DNA of 64,000 nt, taken from assembly GCA_000320545.1 (NCBI GenBank), contig ADNK01001956.1, forward strand, positions 1 through 64,000, in the 5' to 3' direction. The notes beneath the pieces are model-generated. The model worked only from the letters and a program-made list of their open reading frames with translations, made no database searches and had not been told where the DNA came from. Made by a program: the position numbers and the translations under genes. Source of the DNA: Bigelowiella natans CCMP2755 (taxonomy: Eukaryota > Cercozoa > Chlorarachniophyceae). Of the stretch, positions 27,111-38,517 are shown piece by piece. Position 1 is the first letter of the stretch. Every line of letters begins with the position of its first letter.

Positions 27111-27638
27111 GAAGAATAAGGAGAAGCTGCCAAACGTCTTCTATGTTTGCCGATGAGGAGGAAGGAGAGCCATCATCATCATCATCATCCTCATCATCAT
27201 CATCCTCATCATCGACGTCGCGTCGTAGTCGTAGTCGTAGTTGTTGTCGTTCTGAACTACTCTCCTTTGAAGGGTTTTTCCTGCTGCGACAACAATACTT
27301 TCCATATTAGCGAGAGATTTTTTGCTGCGACAAGAATACTTTCCATATTAGCAAGAGATTTTTTTGCTGCGACAAGCATTTCAAGCCGACTCACGTTTGC
27401 CAGTCAATCGTCGTGTGGTGGATGGTAGTGTATTAGGGGGAGGAAGGGTTAGTTAGCTACTGCTGTCGCTCGCTCGCTCGGGGATTCGGTGGCGAGGATA
27501 GGGGGGGCGGTATCTGTCTCTCTATAAGTAGGACGTGTCTACGACGAATTACTTCTCATTGATTCTTATAATGTAAAACACGACATCAGGTTATGCCCCC
27601 CCCGTCCTTATTCTCAGTCTGAGCTTTTGCAGCATTCA
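27111..27638. other. Divergent intergenic region with 2.5-copy tandem repeat
   Basis: This DNA separates two genes transcribed away from each other, so it should hold both promoters. A unit of about 42 bp (TTGCTGCGACAAGAATACTT, then TCCATATTAGCAAGAGA) is present as two full copies and a partial third at about 27275-27377. CAT and GTC trinucleotide runs lie at 27168-27245. I see no core promoter element I would defend. Confidence 0.55.
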
Positions 27639-29280
27639 ATGAAGCATCATAAAGGAAGAAGAATCTCTCTAGAGATCCTGCCATGTCTTGTGGCCGCATC
27701 AACGATGATCTTAGTGTTACTACTACAGAGCACATATTATCACGTGGAAGAAGAAGCAGCAGCAGCAGCCGCATTGACAACTCCCTTGAAACGCACCATG
27801 AACAACTATATTCGGACTAGGCAAGAAACAGGTGGTGGTTCTTCTTTAGCGACGGTCTACACAAGAAGGAGATTGAGGAGACCACGAAGTCAAGAGACTA
27901 AAAATTTTTCTCCAAGTAGTAGTATTCTTGGAGATTGCAAGGATATAGCACAGACATCTTATTCGTCACCGTTGACTCCTAGCCCCCCCTTTCGATCGCG
28001 TAGCTTGCGAGGAGGGGGAGGATCCATGAGTGCAGAGAAAGTTTCATCATCATCTTCTTCAGTAATAGGAAACGAGGCAACAGCTGCAAAAACTCGATTG
28101 GTATTATTTCTATCGTTGTCATTGTCATTGTCCGTCGTCGTCGTCTTTCCTCGTGGTTCTCATCGTCGCCAAAAGCTTTCTACTTATCCTAATAATAATT
28201 ATAATAATAATAATAATAATAATCATCATCATTATCATCATCGTCATCATTCTTTTTGTTCTCTTCAGAATGATAATACGGCAGAAAAAGCCACATGGGC
28301 ACAAGCGGCAATGGATGTATCTTTGGAGGAGGCCGATCCAGAGATGGCTGCTATTCTTAGGGGAGAAGAACAGAGACAAGTCAGGGGTAGGCCATTTATT
28401 ATCTGACTTATGATGATGATGATGATGATGATGATGATAATGACGAAATGATTTCCTGATATTCAACATCAATGCATATCCTTGTATCCATCCATCCATC
28501 TTTGTTAGTGCAACGTAGATGTGAGTTTAAATGAATTCATACTGAAAACAATACGATGGTCTTTCAGAATATGTTGTCAGCGAGACTCATAACTTATTGC
28601 TTTCGCGTCGTCGATCACATGGTTGCAGGATTGGAGTTGATAGCATCAGAGAACTTCGTTTCTAAGGCTGTATTAGAGATGTTGGGTTCTGTATTCACGA
28701 ATAAGTACTCGGAAGGCCTACCTGGTAAAAGATACTATGGGGGAAATGACTATGTTGACCAGGTGGGTGCTGTGAAACAAATAACTAATAATGCATCTAG
28801 CTAGCTGTATCCACGAGTGATTGGAAGAAGAATTGAAACAAACAGCAGCACACGATAATACTAATAATAGTAAGAAGAAGAATAAGTTGTTTCTTCTATT
28901 TAATGATGATATAGATGGAAAGATTGTGTCAGCAAAGGGCTTTAAAGGTACTAGAACGATAATACGGAGCAGCATATAATCAATCACTTCCATATGCAAT
29001 AAAAACTAACCTTTCGCAGAAGAAGCAGCAGCAGCAGCAGCTATGAATAATATTATAACATAATCATCATAACACTGTTTTCCGACACAACTATGAGGAT
29101 AATGATGATGATGATGATTATGATTATTATTATTATTATTAGGCGTTTTCGTTGAGTTCTGAAGATTGGAGTGTGAACGTACAAGCATACTCTGGAAGCC
29201 CTGCAAACTTTGCTGTATACACAGCGGTATCAATTCATACTATTGTATTCCATATCAATAAAGTAGCAGTAGCCTCCCTT

Positions 29281-29328
<48 letters not shown>

Positions 29329-29330
29329 TT

Positions 29331-29367
<37 letters not shown>

Positions 29368-30393
29368 TCGTCTGTCTGTATTTCTTCTTCTCCTACCTCT
29401 GCTTGAAACGATGATAAGGATAACACGACAAATTGTGAGCGCTGGTGCTTCTTACATGTAGTAATATATTAGTGGCAAGTAGGTATTAAATCCACATGAT
29501 GGGATGATAGTGTTTACATGTATAATAATAATAGGTATTGAATCCACATGATCGAATCATGGGCCTAGATTTACCATCTGGAGGCCATCTCACACATGGG
29601 TACTACTACAACTACTACTACTACACCATCATCATCATCATCGTACGTCATTGTTGCTCCTTATGTCATGCTGCTATAGTTGTTGTAATACTAATTTCAG
29701 TCTTCTATATTTTGTACTCCACCTTATCACTGTCTTTCTCCTCCTAGTGGTACTACTAAGTTCAGTCTCCATTTACACTAACCCTATCATCATCATCACT
29801 CTCTTCCTCCTTAGCTACTATACAGCGACACGCAAGATTTCCGCAACATCAATTTACTTTGAGTCCCTCCCTTACCAGCTTTCTCCATCAACAGGTGTGC
29901 TACTTGTTGTAGGAGGAGGAGGAGGAGGGGAAGGAGAGGGAGGAGGAGGAGGAGGAGTATTGGCGTTTTTTAAGTAGTATCATCATATGGAATCATAACA
30001 GCTGTAGTAGTACCAACAGGAGTCACGTCACAGAAAGATGACATGCCACCTCCTTCTTCTTCTTCTTCTTCTTCTTCTTCTCTACGTGATGACAGGGCTT
30101 GTCGATTACGATGGCTTAGAAGAAAGTGCTCGTCGGTTTTTACCCAAAATTTTGATTTGTGGTGCTAGTGCGTATCCCCGTGATTGGGACTACAAGAGAT
30201 TGGTAGTAGTAGTAGTTGTATTCTCTTTAGGAAGGGAGGGAGAAAGGGAGTGATAATAATGACAGCATCATCGGTAGTAGTAGAAACACGCACACACACA
30301 CACACCATATCCATATCCATATCCATATTAATTTTTGGACCATCATAGACGATCAGAACCACTACCCATGATATTATATGTGTGAATACACAA

Positions 30394-30447
<54 letters not shown>

Positions 30448-31248
30448 CAAGATACACACATTATAGAAGTGATAATCGGATAGAAGGGGGGGGGGAGGTT
30501 TATGAATATTGTTAAGCAACTTTGATGATACGCAGTACTACGTGATGATGATGATGATGATAATAAACACAGCGTGAGATAGCAGACAGTGTTGGTGCCC
30601 TTCTACATTGTGATATGGCTCATTTCAGTGGGCTGGTGGCCACGGATCAGGTTGTTGCTTAGTGAGCAAACCATGTTGTTCAATCGAGTAGTTCAGTAGT
30701 GGGATTTGGTTCCTTTCTTTCACAAACGAAGCTGTTCCAACAATTAATTGCTGATATTTTACATCATCGTTATTATTATCTTCATCACCGACATGATCAT
30801 CATTTTCTTCGTCTTGTCGTTTATAAATGGAATTGTTGTATCAGGTTGCCTCCCCTTTCGAATATTGTGATATTGTAACCACAACTACGCATAAAAGCCT
30901 ACGAGGTCCCAGGGGAGCAATGATCTTCTCTCGAAAAAATGTTACAGTGAAAGGGAACACGCAGCTCCTTGATGATGCAGTCAATTTTGCTGTTTTCCCC
31001 TCTCTGCAGGTGGTTAAAACCTGAGCTGCTGCTGCCTCTAATTGAATAATCAACTTAAGTTAGTAGTAGAGTAACCCAAATGCTGCCTGTGAAAGAATTA
31101 AGAAAGAGATGTTAGTAGTTTTAGTAGTAATAGTAGTAGTAGTAGTAGTAGTTTTAGTAGTAGTATAGTAGTAGTTTTAGTAGTAGTAGTATAGTAGTAG
31201 TAGCAGCAACCTTTATTCGTCGTCGTCGTCTTCGTCGTCTAATACCTG

Positions 31249-31284
<36 letters not shown>

Positions 31285-32054
31285 GAACAAGAAGAAGCAG
31301 CAGCAGTAACAACAAGGATAATGTACATGGAAATGATTAGGGTGGCCCCCATAACAACGTGATTGCTGCACTAGCATTGCAACTAAAAGAAGTGGATTCT
31401 CCTGTTTTCAAAGAATATTCGCACCAGGTGAATGGGTGGTGTTTCTTTAATGTTTCTTTAAAATTATTATCATTATTAGCAAGCTGCTATATTATTAAAA
31501 CAACAGAACAACAACAACAAACGTATGATCTGATAATTTACATATGCTCCTCCTCCTCCTCCTCCTCCTCCTCCTCCTCCTCCATCTCTCCGTTTGCTTG
31601 TTTAATTCTTAAGGTTATACGAAATGCTAAGGTACTGGCAGACACCTTAATATCCAAAGGTAGAATCGATCATCATTTTAACCACAAACGAGTTGTAAGA
31701 AAATAATACGATGGTAAGTAAGAATGATGGTGATAATAAAGAGTATTACCTTCTCATATATTGTCATAATCATCATCATCATCATCATCATCATCATAGT
31801 TTGTTGCTGCAAAATAGGCTACAAGCTAGTGACAAATGGAACAGATAATCACTTGATTCTTTGGGATCTAAGACCTCACAACATCACAGGAAGCAAGGTA
31901 GGATATGATTGCTTGTACTTATTCGTCCTCATACTCGTTCTGATAGTTGTAGTATGCTGATAGTGGTGCTGATATCATCTAAATTTTGAAGACTTTTCTT
32001 CTTTATCATCATCATCCCTCCCTCTCAATAGATAACAAACACCAATTGTATCTT

Positions 32055-32087
<33 letters not shown>

Positions 32088-32959
32088 GTCAGATGGAAGC
32101 CTTGTGTGAAGCTGTAAGCATAACCCTGAACAAAAATGCTGTATTTGGAGATACAAGCGCACTCACGCCAGGGGTGTGTGTATGTACGCACTATGATGAT
32201 GATGATGATCACACTGAATGAATAAGAGAATCTTCAAGCATTTTATAATAGAACATTTGATAGTAAAGACAACAACAACAATGCAGACAATGTTAAGTCT
32301 ATTATGACTGAAATAATAAAAGTAATAATGATGGCAAGAAATAAAAATAATAATGTCAACAATTGCAAGCAACGTGAGGTGTGATTGTGATTTCACTACT
32401 ACATATACCATTATAAGACAAGCAGCAGCACCAATGATAGATTTTTAATTCATTGCATTGTATTGCAGGGAGTACGTGTTGGCACACCCGCACTTACTAC
32501 AAGAGGATTCTTGGAGAATGATTTCATCAAAGTCGGACAATTGCTAGATAAGGCATGTACTCTCGCTCAGAAGGTGATATTAAGAATAAATATTGATAAT
32601 TAATAAAATAATAATAATAATATTATTTTTATTATTATGTGTATGATGTTGGAGTGCTATGCTGATGTAGTGTATTTCAGATTCAGCGTGAATCTGGAAG
32701 TAAAAAGCTTGTTACATTCAAACAGCAAATGCAAGGACATCCTGAGGTACTAATACTACTACTACTTACTGCTACAACTATTACTACTACTCAAAATCTA
32801 CATTTGAAATGATGATGAATGATGATGATGATAATGATGATCAATCATAAATCTTGCTGGTACTTGCTTGATTCGTAGGTACAGGCTTTGAAGGTTGAGG
32901 TGGAGAGTTTTGCAAGTGGCTTCTTCTTCCCCGGTATAGATACTTCTTCGTATCGATGA
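27639..32959 (+). CDS. SHMT: Serine hydroxymethyltransferase with long N-terminal targeting extension
   Basis: A complete 17-exon model of 623 aa: 27639-28100, 28269-28386, 28629-28762, 28915-28947, 29143-29226, 29535-29599, 29815-29894, 30096-30202, 30573-30650, 30845-31009, 31341-31427, 31614-31659, 31818-31897, 32093-32173, 32469-32573, 32681-32746, 32879-32959. All phases match. The enzyme interconverts serine and glycine with tetrahydrofolate, using pyridoxal phosphate. Family motifs are [59 protein letters not shown] and the PLP-lysine segment [13 protein letters not shown]. Exon 1 (154 codons) is not part of the enzyme fold: it has a basic start, a hydrophobic segment ([14 protein letters not shown]) and a Ser/Arg-rich stretch with SLRGGGGS, which suggests organelle import through the secretory route (inference). 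Several introns are mostly microsatellite. Confidence 0.93.
29284..29363. repeat. (GA)n and (GT)n microsatellites in an SHMT intron
   Basis: A pure GA run followed by a GT run, inside the intron between exons 29143-29226 and 29535-29599. Confidence 0.95.
29478..29562 (+). repeat. Duplicated acceptor and exon start in the SHMT gene
   Basis: The 5' end of the exon beginning at 29535 (TAG acceptor, GTATTGAATCCACATGAT) is preceded about 53 bp upstream by a diverged copy (GTATTAAATCCACATGAT, also after TAG). Only the downstream copy reads on into [15 protein letters not shown]. Confidence 0.8.
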
Positions 32960-33466
32960 CAAGAGGCATCATCAACAAGGCAGATGCTAGTAATCATCAT
33001 ACATGATGGGTTCTGAATGACAACGCGCTCACATCGTGATTGCATAGCAACTATGACACATTTATCAAAACAACTCCTCACCACAAATCACCAACTGTGT
33101 GCGTACCACAGAGGCTTAGAATTGGATATTTTTCCAATCGCTAGATCGCTCACACCATCTAGACTCTGTGGGGGCAATTGCTTGTGAGGCCAACGTGCAT
33201 GCTAGCATGGCTAGATGGCGCGAGGGGGGACACCTTTACAAGTCGATCGCACCTGCAGCCTGCACCATGCTAGCATGTGCGCTCTAGCGCTCATTGCACA
33301 CTGGCATGAAAGCACGTGCACCTTCTAGCCACATGCTACTAGCATGCTGGCATGGACGCAGCCTCTAGCTAGCCAGAGGCTAGTTTCAGCCAGCCCATGC
33401 CACACACATCTAGACATGCCAGCATGCACACACCTGCACAAGTGCGATGCACACACACTGGACACA

Positions 33467-33500
<34 letters not shown>

Positions 33501-34106
33501 TTGCACATCTCTAGATCTCCAAACAGATCTAGAGATCTCCAGATCTGGACGTGCTGCGCTCTCCAGCTAGCTAGCTGTCCAGGTTGTGTGCTGGTCTGGC
33601 AGTCCAGCAATGCAAGACGAATGTGATGAATCAAATCAAGTTTGTTCAATGGTCATGCTCATGCAGCTGTGCATGTGGTCAGTCTGCGACCACCAAATGC
33701 ATGCAAGTGCGCATGCGCATGCATGAGTGCAAATGGGAGTGCACGTTGTGCTTTGTCATGTCTCACATTTTCATGCAGGCATGCTCATGCAGGTTCAGGC
33801 TGCATCCACTGTGGCTCAGCTAGTCACACAGGGGCATGCAACGTGACACGTTGCATGCCCAGAAACATTGTTGCAGGAGGGGGCACGTGCAGCGGGAAAA
33901 CATCCATCTCGGTTGTCAAACCGTGGATGTTTTCCAGGAGCACCCTCGGTGTCTCACTTGCGACAAGGAGTCGGCCCACGCAGTGTGACATTTCAGGGAA
34001 AAATGGCGGGGATTTTTCCCGAATTTTTGGGCCACTGTGGCTGCGCAGCATGCTGCTGATGGGGATGCTGTGTGCCCAGCGCATGACGTGCATTGGCGCT
34101 CAATGA
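32960..34106. other. Start of the largest GC-rich island, palindromes and hairpins
   Basis: From about 33130 the composition shifts to GC-rich. CATGCTAGCATG occurs at 33198-33209 and 33266-33277, with variants at 33343-33354 and 33415-33426. A (CA)n tract lies at about 33468-33496. Long hairpins sit at 33895-33935 (outer stem GGAAAACATCCA, inner CGGTT/AACCG) and 33996-34020 (stem GGGAAAAAT, seven-base loop). Frames on both strands overlap and are not called. Confidence 0.6.
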
Positions 34107-35902
34107 TTGGCCAGTTTGGCATGCTCTGAACGACCCGCAAGCAAGCGGCAAGCTTTCTTCTTTGGCAGTTTGCTCATGCATGGTCACCTCACGTCACACG
34201 TTCATCAGGGTGTTGGTTTTGTGGACTCAAGCATTGTCAAAGCACACATCAGCACGGTTGTGTTGTCAGCGCTGCGCAATGCAACTGCACTGGTGGCGGA
34301 CGAACTGCGTCAAGTGATGGATCAAGGGAACTCGATTGGGTCTCAGGATGTGACCAGGGACCATGTGGAGGGAGCTGAGGGCAAGGAGACCAAGTCAGAA
34401 AAATCGGAAGTTTGGACGGGAGGCAATGGGCTTCGGGAAGGTGTCCCGGTGGCTCAGCCCGTGGCTTCTGAGCGTTCACATGAGCTTGGAACGGGCGCCC
34501 GGCACTCCCTGACCGTGCAGGACGTTTTGGAGCAGTTTGGGAACTTGGGTGTTCACGACAGCCGACGGGTTGCAAAGTGTGTCTTGCACTGCGACGGCAT
34601 CGATGAAAGTGTGGATGACTTGGTCAAAGTGATGACCAATGACTCATTGGAATCGCGGGAGTTTGCACTTTGTCGTTGCATGGACAAGGGGGCAACTTTG
34701 CGAACTTGGGCCTGCACGTTCAAGAAAAGCAGGGACCCGGATCGTGCTCCACCAGGCACGCTGGAGACGAAGGAGCGGAAGGCCAAGCAGCAGCCTTCTG
34801 TTCGGGACATCACGGGCGCCATCGACTCACTTCGACGGCACTGCCCGATCAAAGGGAAGCTGTGTGTGGCTGCTGTGAGTCCACCACAGTTTCGCAGGAA
34901 AGCTCGTGGGCTTTGTGATGAAATCAAAGCACGCGCTGCTTTGGTCGGTCAAACCGACTTGGGGTTCGGTTGCAAACGTTTCCAGACGTGTTCATCCTCT
35001 CGTGCGCTTGAGAGGCTTCGTCGGGAAGCAGTGAGGAACCGGTGTGACTCAGAGACTCCAGAGGACCAGTTTGAGATGGCCCTGGAGCATCCATGCGATG
35101 AGGAGGACAAAGATGAGCTTCAACGGGACTTCGAGGATGAGCTCGATTTTCTTCGTCGAAAGCGGCATCGCCACGTTGATGCGACACACCGGCAGTTCAG
35201 CGAGCTCACACTGGAGTTGCTGGGCCACGTTTTGGTCGTGCTGACAAGTTGCGGTGCTTTCAGCGCTTGTTGGCAGGCCATCAACCACGCGACAGGTTCA
35301 TCGCGCCACTCAATGGGTTCAGGCCGCACGACGTCGATGAGCTTGTCAAGCATTTGAGGCCGCTGGAGGAGAGCCATTGTGATTTCAAAGCTCACCCTCT
35401 TCATTCTGATGCTTCTGCAGTTGCAGGACCTGCGGTGCAGCGTGAATGCGTGCACTTCAAACGTGGGAAGTGTGATCACGGTGATGAGTGCAAACTTTTG
35501 CACACCAAGCAGCAGACCACAAGTGAGCAGAAATCCAGGAAGTGCACACTGGAGCAGCTTGATGGGATGAAGAGTCAAGACTGTCTGCTTCACTTGAAAG
35601 GCAAGTGCCATCGTGGGGACAAGTGCAAGTTCCGCCACGGTGCTGGGAGTCTTGAAGCTGCTGGAGGGGTGCCTGTGGGCTTTTCCTCTCACACCTGTGA
35701 GGAGTCTGCCGATGCTCCCAAGCAAAACACGGAAGCATCGCTCCTCCAGGTCAACTCCCAGTCACTTCCTGAGTTGATCAGAGAAAGTGAGCAGCGTCAT
35801 CGTGAGCGAGACCCAAGTTTGAGGTCTCGGAAAAAAGTCAAGTGCTTCCTGCAGGCGGACGATGGCGCCGTTGCAGCACTTGGTCCAATCGACTGGTGTT
35901 GA
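34107..35902 (+). CDS. Gag-like protein with two CCCH zinc fingers, frameshifted
   Basis: Two overlapping plus-strand frames: 34107-35357 (416 codons) and 35249-35902, in a different frame. The coding-like sequence appears to pass from the first to the second near 35245 (from ELTLELLGHVLVVLTS into CFQRLLAGHQPRDRF), so this is either one gene with a frameshift or a decayed one. The C-terminal part carries two CCCH zinc fingers, both C-x7-C-x5-C-x3-H (CVHFKRGKCDHGDECKLLH and CLLHLKGKCHRGDKCKFRH). Such fingers bind RNA and occur in some retroelement Gag-type proteins. The rest is charged and helical. GC content and codon use differ strongly from the surrounding genes. Retroelement origin is inferred from the neighbours; the fingers are directly visible. 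Confidence 0.5.
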
Positions 35903-35987
35903 ACACCAGTGCAAATGGGTTCGTTCTGAAGCTTGCTGAAACTTCACTTTTGAACAAGCTCGTTTGCACTGGTGTTGAACACCAGTG
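35892..35987 (+). repeat. Twin stop-codon hairpins in inverted arrangement
   Basis: ACTGGTGTT-G-AACACCAGT forms a perfect stem at 35892-35910, and a one-pair-longer copy lies at 35967-35987. The flank CACCAGTGCAAA after the first is the reverse complement of TTTGCACTGGTG before the second. The stop codon of the zinc-finger frame (35900-35902) lies in the first hairpin, and the next frame opens at the edge of the second. Confidence 0.8.
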
Positions 35988-36542
35988 ATCGATGATGGGG
36001 CCCAACCTGCCACCACTTCAGAGGCTCCGTGCCAAAAGTCAAAATCGGCTGGTGTCAAGTTTGGCCACCGTCCGATGGTTGGGGAGGCAGGAGGCTCAAG
36101 TTCATCGATCAAAAGTGAAACTTTGCGAGAAGTCGATTTTGCGGTCCAGATGAAAAAACACGAAAAGCATGGAGCGCACGTTGAGCTCCGCACTTGTGCT
36201 CTGGTGCTGTCTGGACCGGTCTCGCAGGACTTTGTGTTGGGCATTGGAACCCTTGACGTGAATGGCATTGACTCTGTTGAGGATCCTGACCCAGTGAAGC
36301 GAGTTGTGACGATTGGTGGTGAAATCGTTGGTTCACATCCGTGCAGCGTTGACGTGATGTCAGCGACTGTTGCAACCGTCACGGGGATGGACATGCCTCC
36401 AATGGCGGCGGCTCCCGGCGAGGTTTGTGGCATGGATGCAAGCCTTGCGGGAGAATTGCCGGGAGTGGAGGAGGCATCTGCATCGATCGTCAGTTGTGCG
36501 CAAAGAGCTGGCGGACACCGTGGATTGTGGTTTCGCAAGTGA
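35985..36542 (+). CDS. Possible degenerate retropepsin-like ORF
   Basis: A 185-codon frame that starts with GTG (no ATG near) directly after the second hairpin. Its centre (CALVLSGPVSQDFVLGIGTL, followed by DVNGIDSV) resembles the segment of retroviral-type aspartyl proteases reading roughly D-x-I-L-G-x-D-x-L. The frame begins IDDGAQ where a protease would show D-[ST]-G-[AS], so the catalytic motif is at best altered. The reverse strand is also open here, so coding strand and identity are uncertain. The neighbouring Gag-like ORF makes a retroelement protease the most reasonable reading. Confidence 0.3.
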   Translation: MIDDGAQPATTSEAPCQKSKSAGVKFGHRPMVGEAGGSSSSIKSETLREVDFAVQMKKHEKHGAHVELRTCALVLSGPVSQDFVLGIGTLDVNGIDSVEDPDPVKRVVTIGGEIVGSHPCSVDVMSATVATVTGMDMPPMAAAPGEVCGMDASLAGELPGVEEASASIVSCAQRAGGHRGLWFRK

Positions 36543-36594
36543 CCATGACCACGTGATCAAAGCACAAGCTGGCAAGGTTTGCCGGACATCGATG

Positions 36595-37929
36595 TCAAAT
36601 CGATGGCAAATCCCATCGAATCTGGTGGAGTGCTTCTCCAGCGATCATCCAGCATTGTGCCGCTGTCAGAGTTTGGCGACCAACGTGCAGTCGCCAACTC
36701 TGACTTGGTGAGCGGCCACGTGCTGGACGTGCTCGATCGCTTGGAGCGTGATCGAGGTGGTTGCAAAGGAGGAGAGCAGCACCATCCTCAAGGACGCCAT
36801 CGACACACACAGCCATCGGGGCAGAGTCAGTTTTCTCCCGAAGTGGAGTCTGGCACCAGGAGCTGGCTGCGTCTCCATCGAGGCTCTCGAGTCTGCGGTG
36901 GCAAGCGTTGGTGCTGTGCTTCTTGGCGTTGCGTGGTGATCTGTTGAGGTCACGTCTGAGGCGACTGGCCATGGGCACAAGTCGACGGTCTCCTTGTGAG
37001 ATGAGGTGCTCGCATTCACGAAGTTGTGATCCAAGGGAGTCGACACAAGGACCATGATGGACGAAGGGTTTCCTGTTGGGGCGTTTTTTGCCAACTGCAC
37101 GCCTGGCTTTTGCCAGGATGGTGTTGGTCACATCGACGGGAAGGCATTCGTGCCATTCGTGGTTTGCAAGAGCTTGACCAAGGGCTTGCATGCGGTCCCC
37201 ACGTTTGTTCCACGAACGTTCAGGCAGTGGTTGGGGCGGCTTCGTGCCCCATCGTGGGAACGCTGCTGCTTGTTGTTTGTGATCGCTGCCGAGGCCAGCG
37301 AGGGTGTCGCAGGACAGGAAAGTGGATGCCCCGCGTGCAATGGCTTCAGAGGTGCAGAATGTGTGGTCTGGGGATGAGAGTTGAACTTGGAGGACGTCAT
37401 TGGTGCCAATGTGCTCCACTCTCGTGTGTTTCCCCATCGCGACGTTCCACTCAAGGTCGACATGGTGTTCACCCAAATCGTTCATGGTTTGGGGAAGGTT
37501 TTCGCCTTCGCGGTTGGATTTCGAGTCCCCACGTGCTCCGATGATTCTGCCATTGAAGTCGCCTCCGGACAGGAAGCTGTCACGTTTTCGTTCGCCCATC
37601 AGGAGTGCACTGAGAGCCTCCCTGCGGCGGGCATCTCCAGCACAAGGCCAGCAGGCTGTGTGAAATGCCAGTTCATTGTTGCCAATTTCAAACCATGCGT
37701 TGAATTCATCATGGGAGAGGATTGATGGCGGGATCTTGCTCAAGATCCCCATTCCTCTGGGCCGCGTTTCATCCAATGCATGGCACTTGTGGTCGCCGCC
37801 TGAGACGTCTTCGTTTTGCAACTTGGCATCAAATGGACACGCGACGTCAATTTTTTCTCTGGCAAGGGACTTGATTAGCAGGCTCCTCTCATTCCGCAGG
37901 CCACGCAAATCAAAGAAGGCTGCTTTCAA
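36595..37929 (-). CDS. Endonuclease/exonuclease/phosphatase-domain ORF of a retroelement, no reverse transcriptase
   Basis: A 444-codon minus-strand frame. The first 230 residues match the AP-endonuclease-like domain of non-LTR retrotransposons: DLRGLRNE near the N-terminus, a glutamate in DETRPRG, the D-x-N motif in GGDFNGRI and a terminal GSDHKQ. The next 200 residues are a basic linker of the kind that precedes reverse transcriptase (RRDLNRSPRNAKKH), but the frame stops at 36595 and no RT motif is recognisable downstream on this strand. The ORF runs toward the plus-strand Gag/protease-like frames, so the island is a composite or nested insertion. An inverted repeat lies within it at 36666-36703. 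It is presumably a truncated, non-autonomous or dead element. Confidence 0.6.
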   Translation of the reverse strand: MKAAFFDLRGLRNERSLLIKSLAREKIDVACPFDAKLQNEDVSGGDHKCHALDETRPRGMGILSKIPPSILSHDEFNAWFEIGNNELAFHTACWPCAGDARRREALSALLMGERKRDSFLSGGDFNGRIIGARGDSKSNREGENLPQTMNDLGEHHVDLEWNVAMGKHTRVEHIGTNDVLQVQLSSPDHTFCTSEAIARGASTFLSCDTLAGLGSDHKQQAAAFPRWGTKPPQPLPERSWNKRGDRMQALGQALANHEWHECLPVDVTNTILAKARRAVGKKRPNRKPFVHHGPCVDSLGSQLRECEHLISQGDRRLVPMASRLRRDLNRSPRNAKKHSTNACHRRLESLDGDAASSWCQTPLREKTDSAPMAVCVDGVLEDGAALLLCNHLDHAPSDRARPARGRSPSQSWRLHVGRQTLTAAQCWMIAGEALHQIRWDLPSI

Positions 37930-38517
37930 TGGAATGTCCCTTGCAGCGGCGGGAAGGTGTGGGTGGACGAACGGTCACGCCAGCACGCGCTGCCCAGCTG
38001 TGGACGTTTGCGAAAATGGCAACTGGGCTGAAACCACGATTGCATGAAACTTCATGAGACTTCGAACAAGAGGCGTTCCTCTTCATTAGCTCACTCAATG
38101 AATCTCATCGCAAACTCAACCCAGAGGCCAGAGTGGGGGCGCGCGGCGGCGACGTTCACGTGCGACCTTCCCGGGAGACATTGATTTCATTTGTTGATTC
38201 GGCCTCCTACATGTACTCTCGAGATATTAATTTTATTTATTAATTCGGCCTCACTTGCTACCCCTCTCTCTCCCCATCGGGTACATTATTCACATAGATC
38301 TAGATCTTCTACTACTATAGATCTGGGAGGAGAGGACAGACAATCTTTATTGCAGGTAAGTCAGGAAGGAAGCTAGGTTGTGGTGGCGGAAACGTTCATT
38401 GTAATCTGATGTGGATGACACAATTACTAACCGAAAGCTACAGCATCTGATCGATTTCATTCTCCAGGCAACTTGACGGGTCACTGGAGCACACAATAAT
38501 CTGAATAATTTAGCATC
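37930..38517. other. Island edge and upstream region of the acid phosphatase gene
   Basis: GC-rich sequence ends at about 38160 and AT-rich DNA resumes. A diverged tandem duplication lies at about 38182-38250 (ATTTCATTTGTTGATTCGGC against ATTTTATTTATTAATTCGGC). This interval probably holds the promoter and 5' UTR of the downstream gene, and a GTAAGT donor at about 38355 could end a non-coding exon. Confidence 0.45.

Noticed and set aside
35762-36538. 258-codon minus-strand frame in the GC island
   Set aside because: It is antisense to the zinc-finger and protease-like plus-strand frames and has no domain features; GC-rich DNA leaves both strands open.
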